In this document: piece by piece, positions 1-10,832 of the stretch
Layout: every line of letters starts with the position of its first letter
Position numbering within the stretch: position 1 is the first letter of the stretch
Source: Eublepharis macularius
Taxonomy: Eukaryota; Chordata; Lepidosauria; Squamata; Eublepharidae
Direction of reading: 5' to 3'
NCBI RefSeq assembly: GCF_028583425.1
Contig: NC_072802.1
Span: 18,361,926 to 18,425,925, forward strand
DNA length: 64,000 nucleotides
The notes under the pieces: model-generated
Databases searched by the model: none
Seen by the model: the letters and a program-made list of their open reading frames with translations, nothing else
Told to the model about the DNA's origin: nothing
Position numbers and translations under genes: made by a program

Positions 1-496
1 CCATAAAATACGACCTGGCAGGTTTTCTGTTCGGTCCCCAAATGTTGTTAAGGAGCTGCTCTTTTAATGTAGGATCTTTGAGGGCTGCATGGTTTCTGAT
101 GTTTCGAGAACGGTCTGTAGAATAAGTCGGCCTTGCAGAGATTACAGTAAAGTGATCGGATTTCATACAGCTTCTCTGATTAAAAGTTCCATAGGGATCT
201 GTAGAACCCTTGAGTTTGAGAGACCTCAAACTGGTTGACATTGATTCCATAGTCCAAAAAGCCTGTGGGTGGTATAGGTTTGATACCCAATGTACCTAGA
301 CTGCATTTAACTTGCGAGCAACCTGGCTGGCTGTGCATACATGCAAGTGCTATGGAGTTTCTAAGTTTCTCAGTACGGTTTCCTGGTGCTGCTGAATATC
401 TGAGATTTTATTGAGTCTGGGGGAGGTTAAAGTGACAAAGCCTTGTGAGATTCCTTGAAATGTTTTTTGCCTCAACCATATGCAGAGGCATCAAAT
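1..496. other. no recognised feature
   Basis: Intergenic or intronic DNA with ordinary composition. I see no repeat family, gene or RNA that I can name here. Confidence 0.4.
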
Positions 497-655
497 ACAT
501 GAAGCTACCCTCTATATACCAAGTCAGACCACTGGTCCATCTCATCAAATCCTCTTCTGCAAGGTCTCAGGCAGAGAAAAATATCTCCTGGGCCACCTAC
601 CTTAGATCTTTTAAAGTGGACCAGCCACGGATTCAATCTGGAACCTCATAGACAA
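497..655 (-). mobile_element. tRNA-derived squamate SINE (SINE-T), degraded copy
   Basis: Reads on the minus strand. The 3' part (acatgaagct... aagtcagaccactggtcca) is at low coordinates. The complement of the tRNA B-box region (gattcaatctggaacct) is near 628-645. The same unit recurs at 6955, 19182, 19393, 23673, 33966, 47051, 47891 and 61403. The copy is diverged and probably old. Confidence 0.7.
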
Positions 656-689
656 AAACATATGTGCGACTGTTGTGCTTGGGAGGAAA

Positions 690-860
690 GGTGGCATGGT
701 ATAGCCTGATCTCATCACATCTCAGAAGCTAAGCAGGGTCGGTATGTGGATAGGAAGGAAGACTTGTGTTGAGGAAGACAATGGCAAACCACCTCTGCTT
801 CTCAATTGCCTGGAAAACCCCTTGCTTGGATCTCCATAAGTTGATTGTGAGTTACCGACA
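690..860 (+). mobile_element. 5S rRNA-derived SINE (SINE-5S)
   Basis: The head matches the internal promoter half of 5S rRNA (cctgatctcatcacatctcagaagctaagcagggtcgg). It is followed by the family tail (ggcaaaccacctctgcttctc... ccataagttgattgtgag). The upstream gtggcatggtatagcct resembles the 5S 5' end. A SINE with RNA polymerase III promoter origin, not a 5S gene. Confidence 0.8.
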
Positions 861-1302
861 CATATGTACCACATGTGTACCATTGAGCTTTGGACATTTC
901 TAGGAAAAAAGGAAGAGAGAACTTTTGGACTTCCAAATGAAGTAGTATTCTTGGACACCACAGGGCTTCTCTCTTTAGAAAAGGTTTTCTGACAACAACC
1001 TAGAGAAAAAAAGTCCTTCCCCTTTAACAGAAGCCTAATGTGGTGTTATTTACTCGGTGATATTTACTTCCATGCCATGAAAAGCTTCATCTGCCCATTT
1101 CCACACATTAAGCCTCTATTAAAGGAGTGAGACATTTCCCCCACTCCAGGTTGTTAGCAGCCCTATTTTAGAACAAGGTCTCTAAGCACTGAATATTCCT
1201 GGGTGCCACATCTCTTGAGACACTACAGATGCCTTTTCTGGCTCTAGCACAATGTTAGTTTTATCTGATGCTGGAAAGATCCCTTATATTCCTTTCTTAC
1301 AG

Positions 1303-1330
1303 GTGTGTGTGTGTGTGTGTGTGTGTGTGT
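1303..1330. repeat. (GT)n microsatellite
   Basis: Fourteen uninterrupted GT units. The apparent reading frames through it on both strands are repeat artefacts. Confidence 0.95.
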
Positions 1331-1455
1331 TGGTGTATGTACACAAGAAACAGGGGGACTCTCCTTACAGGATACACTGCGGGCAGGAAGCGGCAGATCA
1401 GAGCAATCCAGAATGCCTGCTGTAACTGTTGCTTCCATCTTTACAGTGCCAGCCT

Positions 1456-1527
1456 ATGCAGTTACACCTTTCTAAGGCCATTGACATCAGTGGCTTAGAA
1501 AGGTGTAACTCCGCTTAGGGCTGTACT
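1456..1527. repeat. small foldback repeat (family E)
   Basis: Perfect 17-bp inverted arms at 1460-1476 and 1494-1510 (AGTTACACCTTTCTAAG and its complement) around a short loop, followed by ccgcttagggctgtactgtt. Related degraded copies lie near 12848, 14510, 21715, 33786 and 34751. Probably a tiny non-autonomous DNA transposon; the ends are not defined. Confidence 0.5.
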
Positions 1528-2300
1528 GTTGAGTTGGCTTCTTCCCCCATGCAGAAGGGTTAAGCAAATTTATTGGCTGAAATTAGTGGTTTTACGAGCA
1601 GGAGGCGAGCCAGTGAAATTGCAGCTTGCTTCTCCAACCCACGATCAACTCCACTCTCTGGCACTAATTGTTCAATCACTTCTGATGTGCAGGCTTTTTA
1701 GCGCTCTCCTCCCATGGCCAGCTCCCTTTACGCACCCTCCTCTTTTCTTGTCTCAACCACTTAATGGTTAGGATTTGCTGTTTGCTTCGTTTGGCCTTTT
1801 TCAAGACCAGCTCACCAATACTCCTCCTCAATGGCGCTTGCGGGATGTGAGAATTTCATAAATGAATTATTGGCCAAAATGGTTTTTCTTCACTCGAGAT
1901 ATGCTGGATTCATTTGTCTTGTAGTTACAGATGGCTGAGGGGGCATAAACATTACCCAAAAAAGTGCTGGGGGGGGGGCGGTAAACTAGGAGAGGATGCA
2001 GCAGCCTCCTCCTGAAATTATTCCACTTGGTCATTATTTTTTCCTCTTCATGCTTTTTGCGTTTATCTTGTGGCCGGGATGAAAAATCCTTCACTGAATT
2101 GGCACGATTCAAAAAAGCAATCACTTGGAGCAATTCAGTCATGCTCCCGATTTTCCATCAAGGAGCAGTCACAGAACAGCCCTAAACAAAAAGATTTCCT
2201 TCGGCTGCATTTGTAAGCTTGCTTGGGAGGGAGGGTGGTCAGGATGAATCTGAATTGAGACTCAGGCCCAGACTCTCGTTTTTAATGCCAGTGTTTGGCT

Positions 2301-2662
2301 TTAGCAAGTCAGTGCGGTGCAGTGCTCCAGGGTTCAAACCTGACTCTGCCCCAAAGCTCACTGGGGGACATCTGCAGCTCTTAGGTGAGCCTGATCTCGT
2401 CATATCTTGGAAGCTAAGCAGGATCAGCTTTGGTTAGTAATTGGGAGACCTCCAAAGAAGACGAAAGGTTGCAGAGGCAGGCAATGGCAATCCACCTCTG
2501 TTAATCTCTTGCCATAAAAACCCCACCAGGGGTTGCCATAAGTCAGCTATGACTTGAGGGCACTCTCCACCACAGCCTACCCTACCTCTCAGGGATGTTG
2601 TAAGGCTAAACCAGGAAAGAAGTGAATCACGTACGCCACTCTGAACTCTTTGGAGGAAAGTT
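2301..2662 (+). mobile_element. MIR/CORE-SINE-like repeat split by a 5S SINE
   Basis: The left part (ccagggttcaaacctgactctgcc) and right part (ctacctctcagggatgttgtaaggct) are the head and 3' part of a MIR-like repeat. The 5S SINE at 2383-2572 sits between them, so the MIR-like copy is older. Confidence 0.5.
2383..2572 (+). mobile_element. 5S rRNA-derived SINE (SINE-5S)
   Basis: Starts gagcctgatctcgtcatatcttggaagctaagc, the 5S rRNA box A region. The tail (ggcaatggcaatccacctctg... ccataagtcagctatgacttgagggcac) is shared with the copies at 690, 5487, 8529 and 32028. Confidence 0.85.
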
Positions 2663-2856
2663 ATTGCATAGTGTTACAGCATCATAGTGGGATTTGGGAC
2701 AGCTAGGTTTGAATTTTCACTCTGCCTTGAAAACTTGCTGGGTGACTTTGGACCAATCACTTTGTTAGCCTAACAGCGTTGTTGGGAGAGTAAAATGGAA
2801 GAGGGTGGAATGTTGGAGACTGCTTGGGATCCCCATTGGAAGGAAAAGCCTTGTCT
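2663..2856 (+). mobile_element. MIR/CORE-SINE-like repeat
   Basis: Contains a diverged MIR-type core (cttgctgggtgactttggaccaatcac, then gttgttgggagagtaaaatgg) and the tail gcttgggatccccattgg. Same family as copies at 17880, 27697, 45310 and 46003. Confidence 0.5.
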
Positions 2857-2912
2857 AACGAACGAACAAATGAACGAACGAACGAATGCACAAATGAACG
2901 CACGAACGAACA
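2857..2912. repeat. (GAAC)n-type imperfect tetranucleotide repeat
   Basis: Runs of gaac/gaat/caaa units (acgaacgaacaaatgaacga...) directly after the MIR-like 3' end, so probably an expanded SINE tail. Confidence 0.85.
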
Positions 2913-3874
2913 CACAGACTAACTAATTTTTTTTTTTTAAAAAAGGGTGGGATTAAAAATGTGAATAGTTTTAGAAGTTGAGGCAATAATGACCCCCCCT
3001 TCAAATCTCTGATTTTGTGGCGGTTGCACCCCTTTTGCCACCAGTGCTGGTTTCAGCCACCTTTCACTTGAAGCAAAAATGGCAGAATGAAACCCTTACA
3101 CTCAACCCTTACACCCAAGTAAAAGCAAAACATGTATTTTTAAAAAAAACTGATACAAGTTAGATGCAGGAAAACTGTGCCTCTTAGGACGTCATTTCCT
3201 TCATGGTCCCTTCCTCCCCCTCCCAGATATCAGCCACATCTGCTTGCACGGAGAAGTTCCTTAACTGATGGAAGGGGCAGCTGAAAAGCTCATTCACAAC
3301 TTCCTGCTGGCCTCCTCTCAGCTGCCCCATCTCCTATGACAAGACATGACCACCTGACCTCAAAACCGAAATAGGCTCATATGAGGGGAGGTGGCCTTTC
3401 AGACAGAGGCTATCAGTGATTCTGGGGCCTTGGGCAGTCAAAGAAGAGACTCCCTCCGTAAACACTTTGATTCCTACAACCTCACTCGGAACAAGAAAAC
3501 AATGCCCAGTTTTCAAAACAATGCAGAAAATGGAGTTATTACTGGAAGAATGAGAATTAATGTTATAATAGGAATGTAATGACTCGAGGCTCATCTGAGA
3601 TACTCAGTCTGAGTATTGGACTCAAAAAGTATCATACTCTAACTCTAATGAGGAAAAATATTCCCCCACTTGTCCACCCCTGATGTCAGATACTTTGAAG
3701 CCCTACTGTTTCAGAGTTTGCAGGTCAACAATACCACTTAAAATTGGGCCCTAAAACTGACCAAAAGACTGCATTGGTCTTATATTTTCATTGTGGTAGA
3801 CTCCTGTTAAAATACAAGCTGCCATATTCAGTACTAGTTCAGATTCCAGACTGCCTTCAAGGACAGCCCATACA
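2913..3874. other. no recognised feature
   Basis: Contains short A/T runs and no identifiable gene or repeat. The two overlapping opposite-strand frames near 3334-3594 show no family resemblance. Confidence 0.35.
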
Positions 3875-3956
3875 CTTGTGTGTGTTATGTACCATCAAGT
3901 TGCCCCCGACCAATGGCAACCCTATGAATGAAAGACCTCCAAAACATCCTCCAAAA
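3875..3956 (-). mobile_element. Bov-B (RTE) LINE 3' end fragment
   Basis: gtgttatgtaccatcaagttgccc... accctatgaatgaaagacctccaaaa matches the 3' end of the longer Bov-B copy at 60751-61270, same orientation. Only about 80 bp remain. Confidence 0.7.
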
Positions 3957-5183
3957 TGAAAGGAGACCTCACATTTCAGGTGTCTAATCCAGATGTTACC
4001 AGGGCATTTACTGTATGACAGTACACTTTTCCCCCTAAACTGGTAACAGACACTCCTGGTTACCTCCAGTACTTGCTTAGTAGATTCAGGAATGCTTCCA
4101 AACTTGATCTTTTATTGGCAATGCAACTCCACCCAAAACAGACATATTCCTGTGTTTATTTTAATCCCAGTCTACATCACTTCTACCTTTTCTAGGTTCA
4201 GAAAAGGGAGCAATTACATTGCAAGAATTGCAAGGGAGCAATTACATTGTATAGTATCACTGCATGACACAATGATGGGTCCCTGCCTTGAAGAGCTTAC
4301 AATCTAAAATATTATTCTGAGCCAGCAATAGGGAATGAGGGAAGGATGAATGAGAGAAAGGAACAGGAAAAGAATAATTGTCAGTTTTTTGCATACTGCT
4401 TATTTTACAAAAGCGCTTTATTGTTATTTTAAGTGCTTTTCTATTATTACCGCCACTTGACTTCTCCTCCTCCCTACAACAATGAATGAGAATAAGGATG
4501 AATAAGGACTTTGTATCCTAAAACAGCTAGATAATTGCATAAACGTTTAATAATTATGAGTCACAAGCCGTTATGAGTCTCAAGTCATTGAGATACAATA
4601 TTCTGGACTTATTTCATTTCTAAACTGGAAGCCAGGATGTGTTTTCAAGTGTGTTTCATGAAATTCAAAGTCCTATCTCTACTCTGTCCCTTAAGTGTTG
4701 AATATTTTATTGAATGATACAAGAAAAGGGATTTGAGGCAGTTCTGGTGGTTGAGTGTCTTTGTTTACATGCAATTTTCAGTTGTTTTCTTTGTTCATCT
4801 CTGTATCCCAGTGTTTTATGAATGATGGCTAGTAATGCATTTTCACCACCACAGAGTCTTATGAATTGCTGTCCCCGGCCTTTCCCACTTATTCTTGGCC
4901 TATGGAGGCAAGAAAGAGAAACACTGCAGGCATGTAATCAAGGTACCAACTACTTTTTAAAAAATGGGGGAAATTCAATTGCACTGTTAGTGCTAAGCGG
5001 ATACCCTCTAGATTCAGACAAATAGGATAAAAGCCAACTGTGAGGCTGATAGAGTTGATTATTGGGACAGTTGTGGATATTATAGTTTGTGAAACCGGCT
5101 TCATGTTCCAAGTATGTGGGATCTCAGTAGGAAAGGGACCTGCCTTTCAAAAGACCATTTCCACTCTCCAAGTGGTATGGTGG
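3957..5183. other. no firmly recognised feature
   Basis: AT-rich DNA. The phrase tccctgccttgaagagcttacaatctaa near 4280 looks like an ancient dispersed repeat, but I cannot assign it. Confidence 0.3.
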
Positions 5184-5483
5184 AAGAGCCCCGTGGCGCA
5201 GAGTGGTAAGCTGCAGTACTGCAGTTCAAGCTCTGCTCACGACCTGAGTTCGATCCTGGAGGAACCCAGGTTCAGGTAACCGGCTCAAGGTTGACTCAGC
5301 CTTCCATCCTTCCGAGGTCGGTAAAATGAGTATCCAGTTTCCTGGGGGTAAAGTGTAGATGACTGGGGAAGGCAATGGCAAACCACCCCGTAAAAAGTCT
5401 GCCAAGAAAATGTTGTGATGTGATATCCCCCCATGGGTCAGTAATGACTCGGTGCTTGCACAGAGGACTACCTTTACCTTTTT
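5184..5483 (+). mobile_element. Sauria-type SINE: tRNA head, Bov-B-like tail, near full length
   Basis: The tRNA-like head has an A box (gcgcagagtggtaagctgc) and a B box (gagttcgatcct). The body (ttgactcagccttccatccttccgaggtcggtaaaatgag) and the tail (ggcaaaccaccccgtaaaaagtctgcc... aatgactcggtgcttgcac) end in acctttacctttt, the Bov-B-type 3' end. Presumably mobilised by Bov-B. About 300 bp, the usual length. Confidence 0.9.
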
Positions 5484-5486
5484 AGT

Positions 5487-5722
5487 GGTGTGGTGGTAGA
5501 GAGTGCCCTCAAGTCATAGCAGATGAATGGTGACCACCACCACCACCACCACCCAGGCAGGGTTCTTATGGCAAGAGACTAACAGAGGTGGTTTGCCATT
5601 GCCTGCCTTTGCAACTCTGGCCTTTCTTAGAGGTCTCCCATCCAATTAGTAACCAAAGCCAACCCTGCTTAGCTGTTGACATCTGATGAGATCAGGCTCA
5701 CCTGGGCTAGCCAGGTCAGAGC
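5487..5722 (-). mobile_element. 5S rRNA-derived SINE (SINE-5S), minus strand
   Basis: The 5S-like head is at the high-coordinate end (complement of gcctgatctcatcagatgtc... agctaagcagggtt). The tail at 5487-5600 includes a CCA-repeat expansion at about 5530-5556. It lies immediately next to the Sauria SINE in the opposite orientation. Confidence 0.85.
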
Positions 5723-6059
5723 CCTAGTGGTATACTGTAGTGCTTTTTAGGGACCACAGATAGATGGTATCTGAATGTGTCAACCAACAGACTAATTGCA
5801 CCTCCCCTACAAATTGCATGGGTGACATGAACATCAGGTTGCAGAAAAAATGTCCTGTCCCTTTAAAAGAGATAGAGTTGAATGTTATTTACCTGGAGGC
5901 GATCGCCGGGGTTGCCTCAATGGAGGTGCCAGCACTATCAACAGCCTCAATGCCATGAAAAGCTTTAGCAGCCCATTTCCCCACATTAAGCCTTTTTTAA
6001 AGGCACAGGACATTTTCTCCAGGCCTGTTGGCAACCTTAAATGTATACTGGCACATATT
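5723..6059. other. no recognised feature
   Basis: Short stretch with no repeat or gene I can name. It shares phrases with 955-1160 (cctttaaaagag... catgaaaagctt... cccatttccccacattaagcct), so a diverged dispersed repeat may cover both. Confidence 0.35.
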
Positions 6060-6560
6060 TTTATAGAATTAGAGAGTTTGTGTGCCGCCTCTCCAGAAGG
6101 TGCTTGAAACTGATCCCAACTAAAACAATAAAAACAGAATGAGCAAGCCAAAAAGGCATAAAAGAAGCATAAAACAAACAGAGCAATCTAAAAGTATGTT
6201 GTTAGAACAATCTTCAAGCCCAGAGCAGACCATAAAATGGCTTTAAGAGGTGTGGGTGGAGGGTTTCAGTTAAAAGCCTGAAAAGAAATGTTTTGGCCTG
6301 GCACCTAAAGGTAAGTGCCATGCAGGCCTTAACAGAGAGGGCATTCCACAGAGAGATGCCACCACTGAAAATTCGCTGTCTCTAGTCGTGCCTCACCTCT
6401 GCAGGCACAGAGCACAGCCCGAGAGGAAGATCTTCACTGAGAGGCTGGACTTGAGAGGAAATAGTCCTACCCTGTCCCAAGCCATTTAGAGCTTTAAAGG
6501 TTCCCAGCATTGTGAATTGTGCCCCAAACCAAATGTAGATCTACATGATGAGTAACCAAC
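6060..6560 (-). pseudogene. L2 LINE ORF2 C-terminus and 3' end, degraded
   Basis: Translating the minus strand gives recognisable but frameshifted L2 reverse-transcriptase C-terminal motifs: a 'TFKALNGLGQ'-like block near 6480 and a 'GGISLWNALSVKA' block near 6345. The A/T-rich 3' tail follows near 6060-6180. 5'-truncated, as is usual for LINEs. Confidence 0.7.
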
Positions 6561-6954
6561 CCATAGATCTGTGCTTTAGACACAGCTTATTGACAGCTCC
6601 ACCTTTCTATTTGCATGCCTGATTTATGCCTGGTAATTACCGGGCTGTGTTTTTCTGTCCCAGAATGCATGGTAATGGAACTGTCATGGCCAGGAGGCCT
6701 GAAGGGACACTCTAGGGAATAGTCTTTATGACACAGGATAAAGCCAATAGTGTTAGTAAGCATGGGAGTTCTTAGCCATGGCTTCGCATCACGCTGTTAG
6801 ACCCAGCATCTTAGGGGTGGAGCCTGTCATACAAGTCCCTCTCTCTTGATTCCTAGCATCTTTCATGGCTGCACAATGATTGTGTGGGAAGGGCCTGCAT
6901 GGGTAGCCCCACCGGCTATTCATAGCTGGCACGAGACATTAAAGCAGCAAGGTG
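6561..6954. other. no recognised feature
   Basis: Unique-looking DNA up to the next SINE. Confidence 0.35.
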
Positions 6955-7060
6955 GACACAAGAAGCTGCTTTATACTGAGCCAGAACATCATTCTGTCAA
7001 AGTCAGCGGTCTCTACTCTGACCGGCAGCTGCTCCCCACAGTCTCAGGGAGTGGTCTTTC
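6955..7060 (-). mobile_element. tRNA-derived squamate SINE (SINE-T), 3' half
   Basis: Contains aagaagctgctttatactgagccagaac... ctctgaccggcagctgctcc... gtctcagg, the complement of the SINE-T 3' half. It is cut at about 7060 by the start of a hAT MITE. Confidence 0.75.
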
Positions 7061-7307
7061 CTGGGAAAAGAGGTGGTGGAACTCAGTGGGTTGCCCTCGG
7101 AGAAAATGGTCACATGGCTGGTGGCCTCGCCCCCTGATCTCCAGACAGAGGGGAATTTAGATTGCCCTCCGTGCTGCTGAGCGGCGCGGAGGGCAATCTC
7201 AACTCCCCTCTGTCTAGAGATCAGGGGGCGGGGCCACCAGCCACGTGACCATTTTCAAGAGGTTCCGGAACTCCGTTCCACCGTGTTCCAGCTGAAAAAA
7301 AGCCCTG
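7061..7307. mobile_element. hAT MITE family A, lacking its 5' terminal repeat
   Basis: Begins inside the element at ctgggaaaagaggtggtgg and ends with the intact terminus gaaaaaaagccctg. The halves are near mirror images, meeting at a GC-rich palindrome near 7175-7190 (gctgctgagcggcgcgg). The first ~14 bp (CAGGGCTTTTTTT) are replaced by SINE sequence, so the left end was lost by deletion or recombination. Confidence 0.85.
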
Positions 7308-8528
7308 GTCTCACTCCGAATAAGACAGCTTCCTGCATTCATTGTGTGTGGAATGAAGCTAAGAGAAGGGGCTCCCGCTCTGCCGCTCTAATGAATGAAG
7401 CCGGCCTAACACAGCTTGCAGACCAGTTTCTGGGTGATCCTGTCAGCTTGGTGCAGGGAGAGTGGCAGCCACTGTGCCCTGGAGTGGTTTTGAGAATAAG
7501 TCCCGCTGACTGGCAGGCTGTCATTCAAGCGCCTTAGTGGCTCTGTGCTTAACAGACAGCAGCCATCAGGAAGCACCACCACCACGCCCTCCCGGAGAAG
7601 CTGCTGGGAATCACTCCACAGCCTTTATTTATGCCAGCAGAGGGAAAGCCTTTGCTGCATGTGTCTGGGCTACGCTCCTCACTGAGCCTCCATCCATCAC
7701 TGTCTTCCCTTTTGGCAGCATGGCAAGAACGTCAGCAGTGACATTTCGATCCGTTCTGGGCACAGGAAAAGCAGCAATGGTGTGATTCTTTGGTTGTGGC
7801 ATCGATCCTGTCTCTTGATACGTTTCAGCCAAAACAACAAAGCTTATTGTGGGATCGCAGAGCAGATTTGCAGCCTTTTGGAGAAAACACATTTCTGTTA
7901 ATTAATAAACATAACAAGAGCCCTGCTGGGGGGGAAATATGAAAGGAGCTTTGCTGTATTGGAACCGTTCCCCATTTAATCCAGAAGCGATAGACAGAAG
8001 CCAAAACGTCCCTCTGTTCTGGCTGTCTGGCAACTGGTCCTTTGAAGCACACTGCCTCTGAACATGGAGGTTCCATTGAGCCACCATGGTGACAAGCCAT
8101 GAGGGCTCTATCTTCCAGGAATGTGTCTAATCTGCTTTATTACAACTATGTCCTGCAGCAGACTCCACACGCTTTTGTACTGCAACTTCCCAAATGTGTG
8201 AAAAACTGCTAGAAACATTTAACGTGACCCCAAGGGACATCTGTGTGAATGCCGGAGTTTTCCAGACCGCTTTCTTTCAGCAGCTCTCTATGAAAAGCTG
8301 ACGCCTCATTTATCAATGCTAGGAACATTCAAAATCACATATATCTCAGCTGGCAGTGCTCCTTTCTTCGGGATGAGCACTCCGTGCCCTCGTACTGGTG
8401 ATTTGTTAGTAATCTAAAAAGACCATATTTGAGTTTGCATAATTGGTAGCATTCGTATGGATAGCCAGCCAGTATATGCATTAGCATATACTCAGAATTT
8501 TTGGGTTTTCTGCAGTTAATGGGGATGG
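7308..8528. other. no recognised feature
   Basis: No gene or repeat that I can name. Overlapping frames on both strands near 7537-8100 have no recognisable domain. Confidence 0.35.
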
Positions 8529-8735
8529 TAGTGAGTGGCCCAGGCTAGTCCAATCTCATCAGATCTTGGAAGCTAAGCAGGGTCAGCCTCGGTTAGTACT
8601 TGGATGGGAGACCTCCAATGAAAACCAGGGTTGCAGAGGCGGGCAATGGTAAACCACCTCTGCTAGTCTCTTGCTTTGAAAACCTTGGTAGGGGTCAACA
8701 TGAGTCAACTGTGACTTGATGGCACTTCACACAGA
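8529..8735 (+). mobile_element. 5S rRNA-derived SINE (SINE-5S), well preserved
   Basis: The head (ctcatcagatcttggaagctaagcagggtcagcctcggttagtacttggatgggagacc) is the most 5S-like copy in the window and covers the whole internal control region. The tail (ggcaatggtaaaccacctctgc... gagtcaactgtgacttgatggcac) follows. Confidence 0.9.
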
Positions 8736-8869
8736 GAGAATGTTGGGGAAAACAAAGGCAGGCAGATCAAAGTTAAAACAAAAAAGTAGATTTACATTGT
8801 TGGCACCCAGATGATCGCCCCTTCCTGGTTTTCTTTCATGGCTTTGATCCATTTGCAATGTGATACTCA

Positions 8870-9075
8870 TAGCTGTGACTCACACCCACAACAGGGCCTC
8901 CTATGGGGTGTCCCCTCAACTCTGGAAGACATTTCCTAGAACTGATTACTTGGCACTAAAACAGCTTAGTTTCCAGTGCCAGGTGATAACACGTCTCTTC
9001 CCTCTTCCTCTTTCAGCTTCTGTTGATTTTCTTAAGTTTTGGGGCTGCTGACTTTCCTTGAAGGTAGTTTTAAAA
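8870..9075 (+). pseudogene. possible L2 LINE C-terminal fragment
   Basis: A short frame contains 'YGVSPQLWKTFPRT', resembling the 'xPxLWNxLPxx' block near the L2 reverse-transcriptase C-terminus. Degraded; weak call. Confidence 0.4.
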
Positions 9076-10034
9076 AAAAGATTTTACAGTTGTTGCTGAT
9101 CATTTTGTTTCTGGTTGCCTTTTTGATTATTTTTTAAATTGATGGCAATTGTTCATTTTAATTGTTGAGTTTAATTGCAAGTCTGAAGCTCAGGAGCTCC
9201 TGTTCCTGGGTGTGCAGGGTATAAGTATTTTATTTTAAAAAGTCCTTTCCAATAGAGGAGCTGATAAATTAGAGTGGAATATAATTTTCTCTATTGGCAC
9301 TGTCTTTGCTACTCAGTAAGGGAAACTCCTCTACTCTTACGGCAGGGGATAGCCTCACCTTAACAATTCTTGGCTTGGTTGTAGAGAAGCAGAAAAGCAT
9401 CCATCGAATGCATTACCAAACAGCATGTCCTGAAAATCATAACGATCATTTCAAATCTCTTATCAAAGCATGAAAGCAACCAGTCTTTTTGTGCCATGTG
9501 TTATTATATGGAATGACTATTATTGTCATTATTATTGCCATGGTTCGGGTGGCTTGGAACTAAGCTTCCTACCTGGCTGGTTCATTCTCTTTTATGCCTT
9601 GCCATTGAATGGAAATGACTGCCTTCCCAGATACCTTTTCATTGGCTTCTGGTGAAAACAATCCAAAGCTTTCAGGCGGTCTGGCCACCGTCCCAGCAAC
9701 TGATCACTTTGTTATTTGCCCAGTCAGAATTCCCTGCTATTTTCTTTCATTCATAGTGGCATCAAAATGCAGTTCAGTCCCTTTCAGGCTGAAGAAGAGC
9801 TTGCCTGCATTGTTAAATCAATCACCTCTCTGGAGAGCCCACATCATAATGAAAACAAGCACTTAATGGCCCTCAGGACATCTTTGCAATGTTAAACTTA
9901 GCAGAATGGTTGAAAGCTACAGTTTGGCTTTGAAAATTACAGGTTTCGTCCTCTAAGTTTAGCATTACCATTTATATTTTTTATTCCATTTTTCTTTCAA
10001 GGATCATTGGATGGTTTACATGGCTCTTCCCCAT
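9076..10034. other. no recognised feature
   Basis: AT-rich DNA with no nameable repeat or gene. Confidence 0.35.
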
Positions 10035-10140
10035 CTTTTCCCTCTTCACAACAACCTTGTGAGGTAGGTTAGTCTGAGAGAGCAACTGACCCCAGGTCAT
10101 TTAACAAGCAGCATGGCAGAAGGGAGATTCAAACTCCTCC
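10035..10140 (-). mobile_element. MIR-like SINE, minus strand
   Basis: aacaaccttgtgaggtaggttagtctgagag... accccaggtcatttaacaagcagcatggcagaaggg is the complement of a MIR-type core and 3' region. Confidence 0.55.
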
Positions 10141-10568
10141 AGAAAGGGTTGAGGAGCTAAATTTAAGTAAAAAACCAAATCTGCTCCTTGAAACCAACAT
10201 AATTGAAACAAATTAAATATCCTTTAATAAATAAACTAAATATCTATAATGCGCGGAACATTCCTGTTATAAACCATAAAGATTAAATGTATTTTGCCTA
10301 CTTTCTTAATCAGTGGCCCCTTTACCAAATTTTACAAATACAACAGCTCTTTTATAAAAGATATGCAAAAAATACAAATAGTATATATACACATATAGAG
10401 TTAAGATATCAAAAGCTCGGGTATCTTATTGAACTGTGCCTATCTAGTCATAAATAAATAAACATGGAAATGCCAGCTGTGATCATATGAGATGCCCATA
10501 CATTCAACTCCTCACTTGATGCTGCCGTCATCAAGGGATTGATGTATGTCTGAACCGAGCTCCAGTTA
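10141..10568. other. no recognised feature
   Basis: A/T-rich sequence with no gene or named repeat. Confidence 0.35.
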
Positions 10569-10576
10569 CAGGCATC

Positions 10577-10824
10577 CAGGGCTTTTTTTCTGGGAAAAGA
10601 GGTGGTGGAACTCAGTGGGTTGCCCTCGGAGAAAATGGTCACATGGCTCGTGGTCCCACCCCCTGATCTCCAGACAGAGGGGAGTTTAGATTGCCCTCCG
10701 CGCCGCTGAGCTATCTCAACTCCCCTCTGTCTGGAGATCAGGGGGCGGGGCCTCCAGCCATGTGACCATTTTCAAGAGGTTCCAGAACTCCGTTCCCCCG
10801 CATTCCCCCTGAAAAAAAGCCCTG
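10577..10824. mobile_element. hAT MITE family A, complete, 248 bp
   Basis: Terminal inverted repeats CAGGGCTTTTTTTC / GAAAAAAAGCCCTG. Perfect 8-bp target duplication caggcatc at 10569-10576 and 10825-10832, the hAT signature. The two halves are near mirror images. No coding capacity. Confidence 0.95.
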
Positions 10825-10832
10825 CAGGCATC

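Larger units (their letters stand above)
861..2300. other. mostly unrecognised DNA
   Basis: Holds a GT microsatellite and one small foldback (listed separately) and a poly-G run near 1970-1978. I recognise nothing else. Confidence 0.4.

Noticed and set aside
1244..1498. Opposite-strand frames with VCVCVC and HTHTHT runs
   Set aside because: Products of the (GT)n microsatellite.
5184..5270. tRNA gene
   Set aside because: A and B boxes are present but no cloverleaf closes; it is the head of a SINE.
8529..8735. Functional 5S rRNA gene
   Set aside because: Only the internal part resembles 5S rRNA; it continues into a shared SINE tail and recurs in diverged copies.
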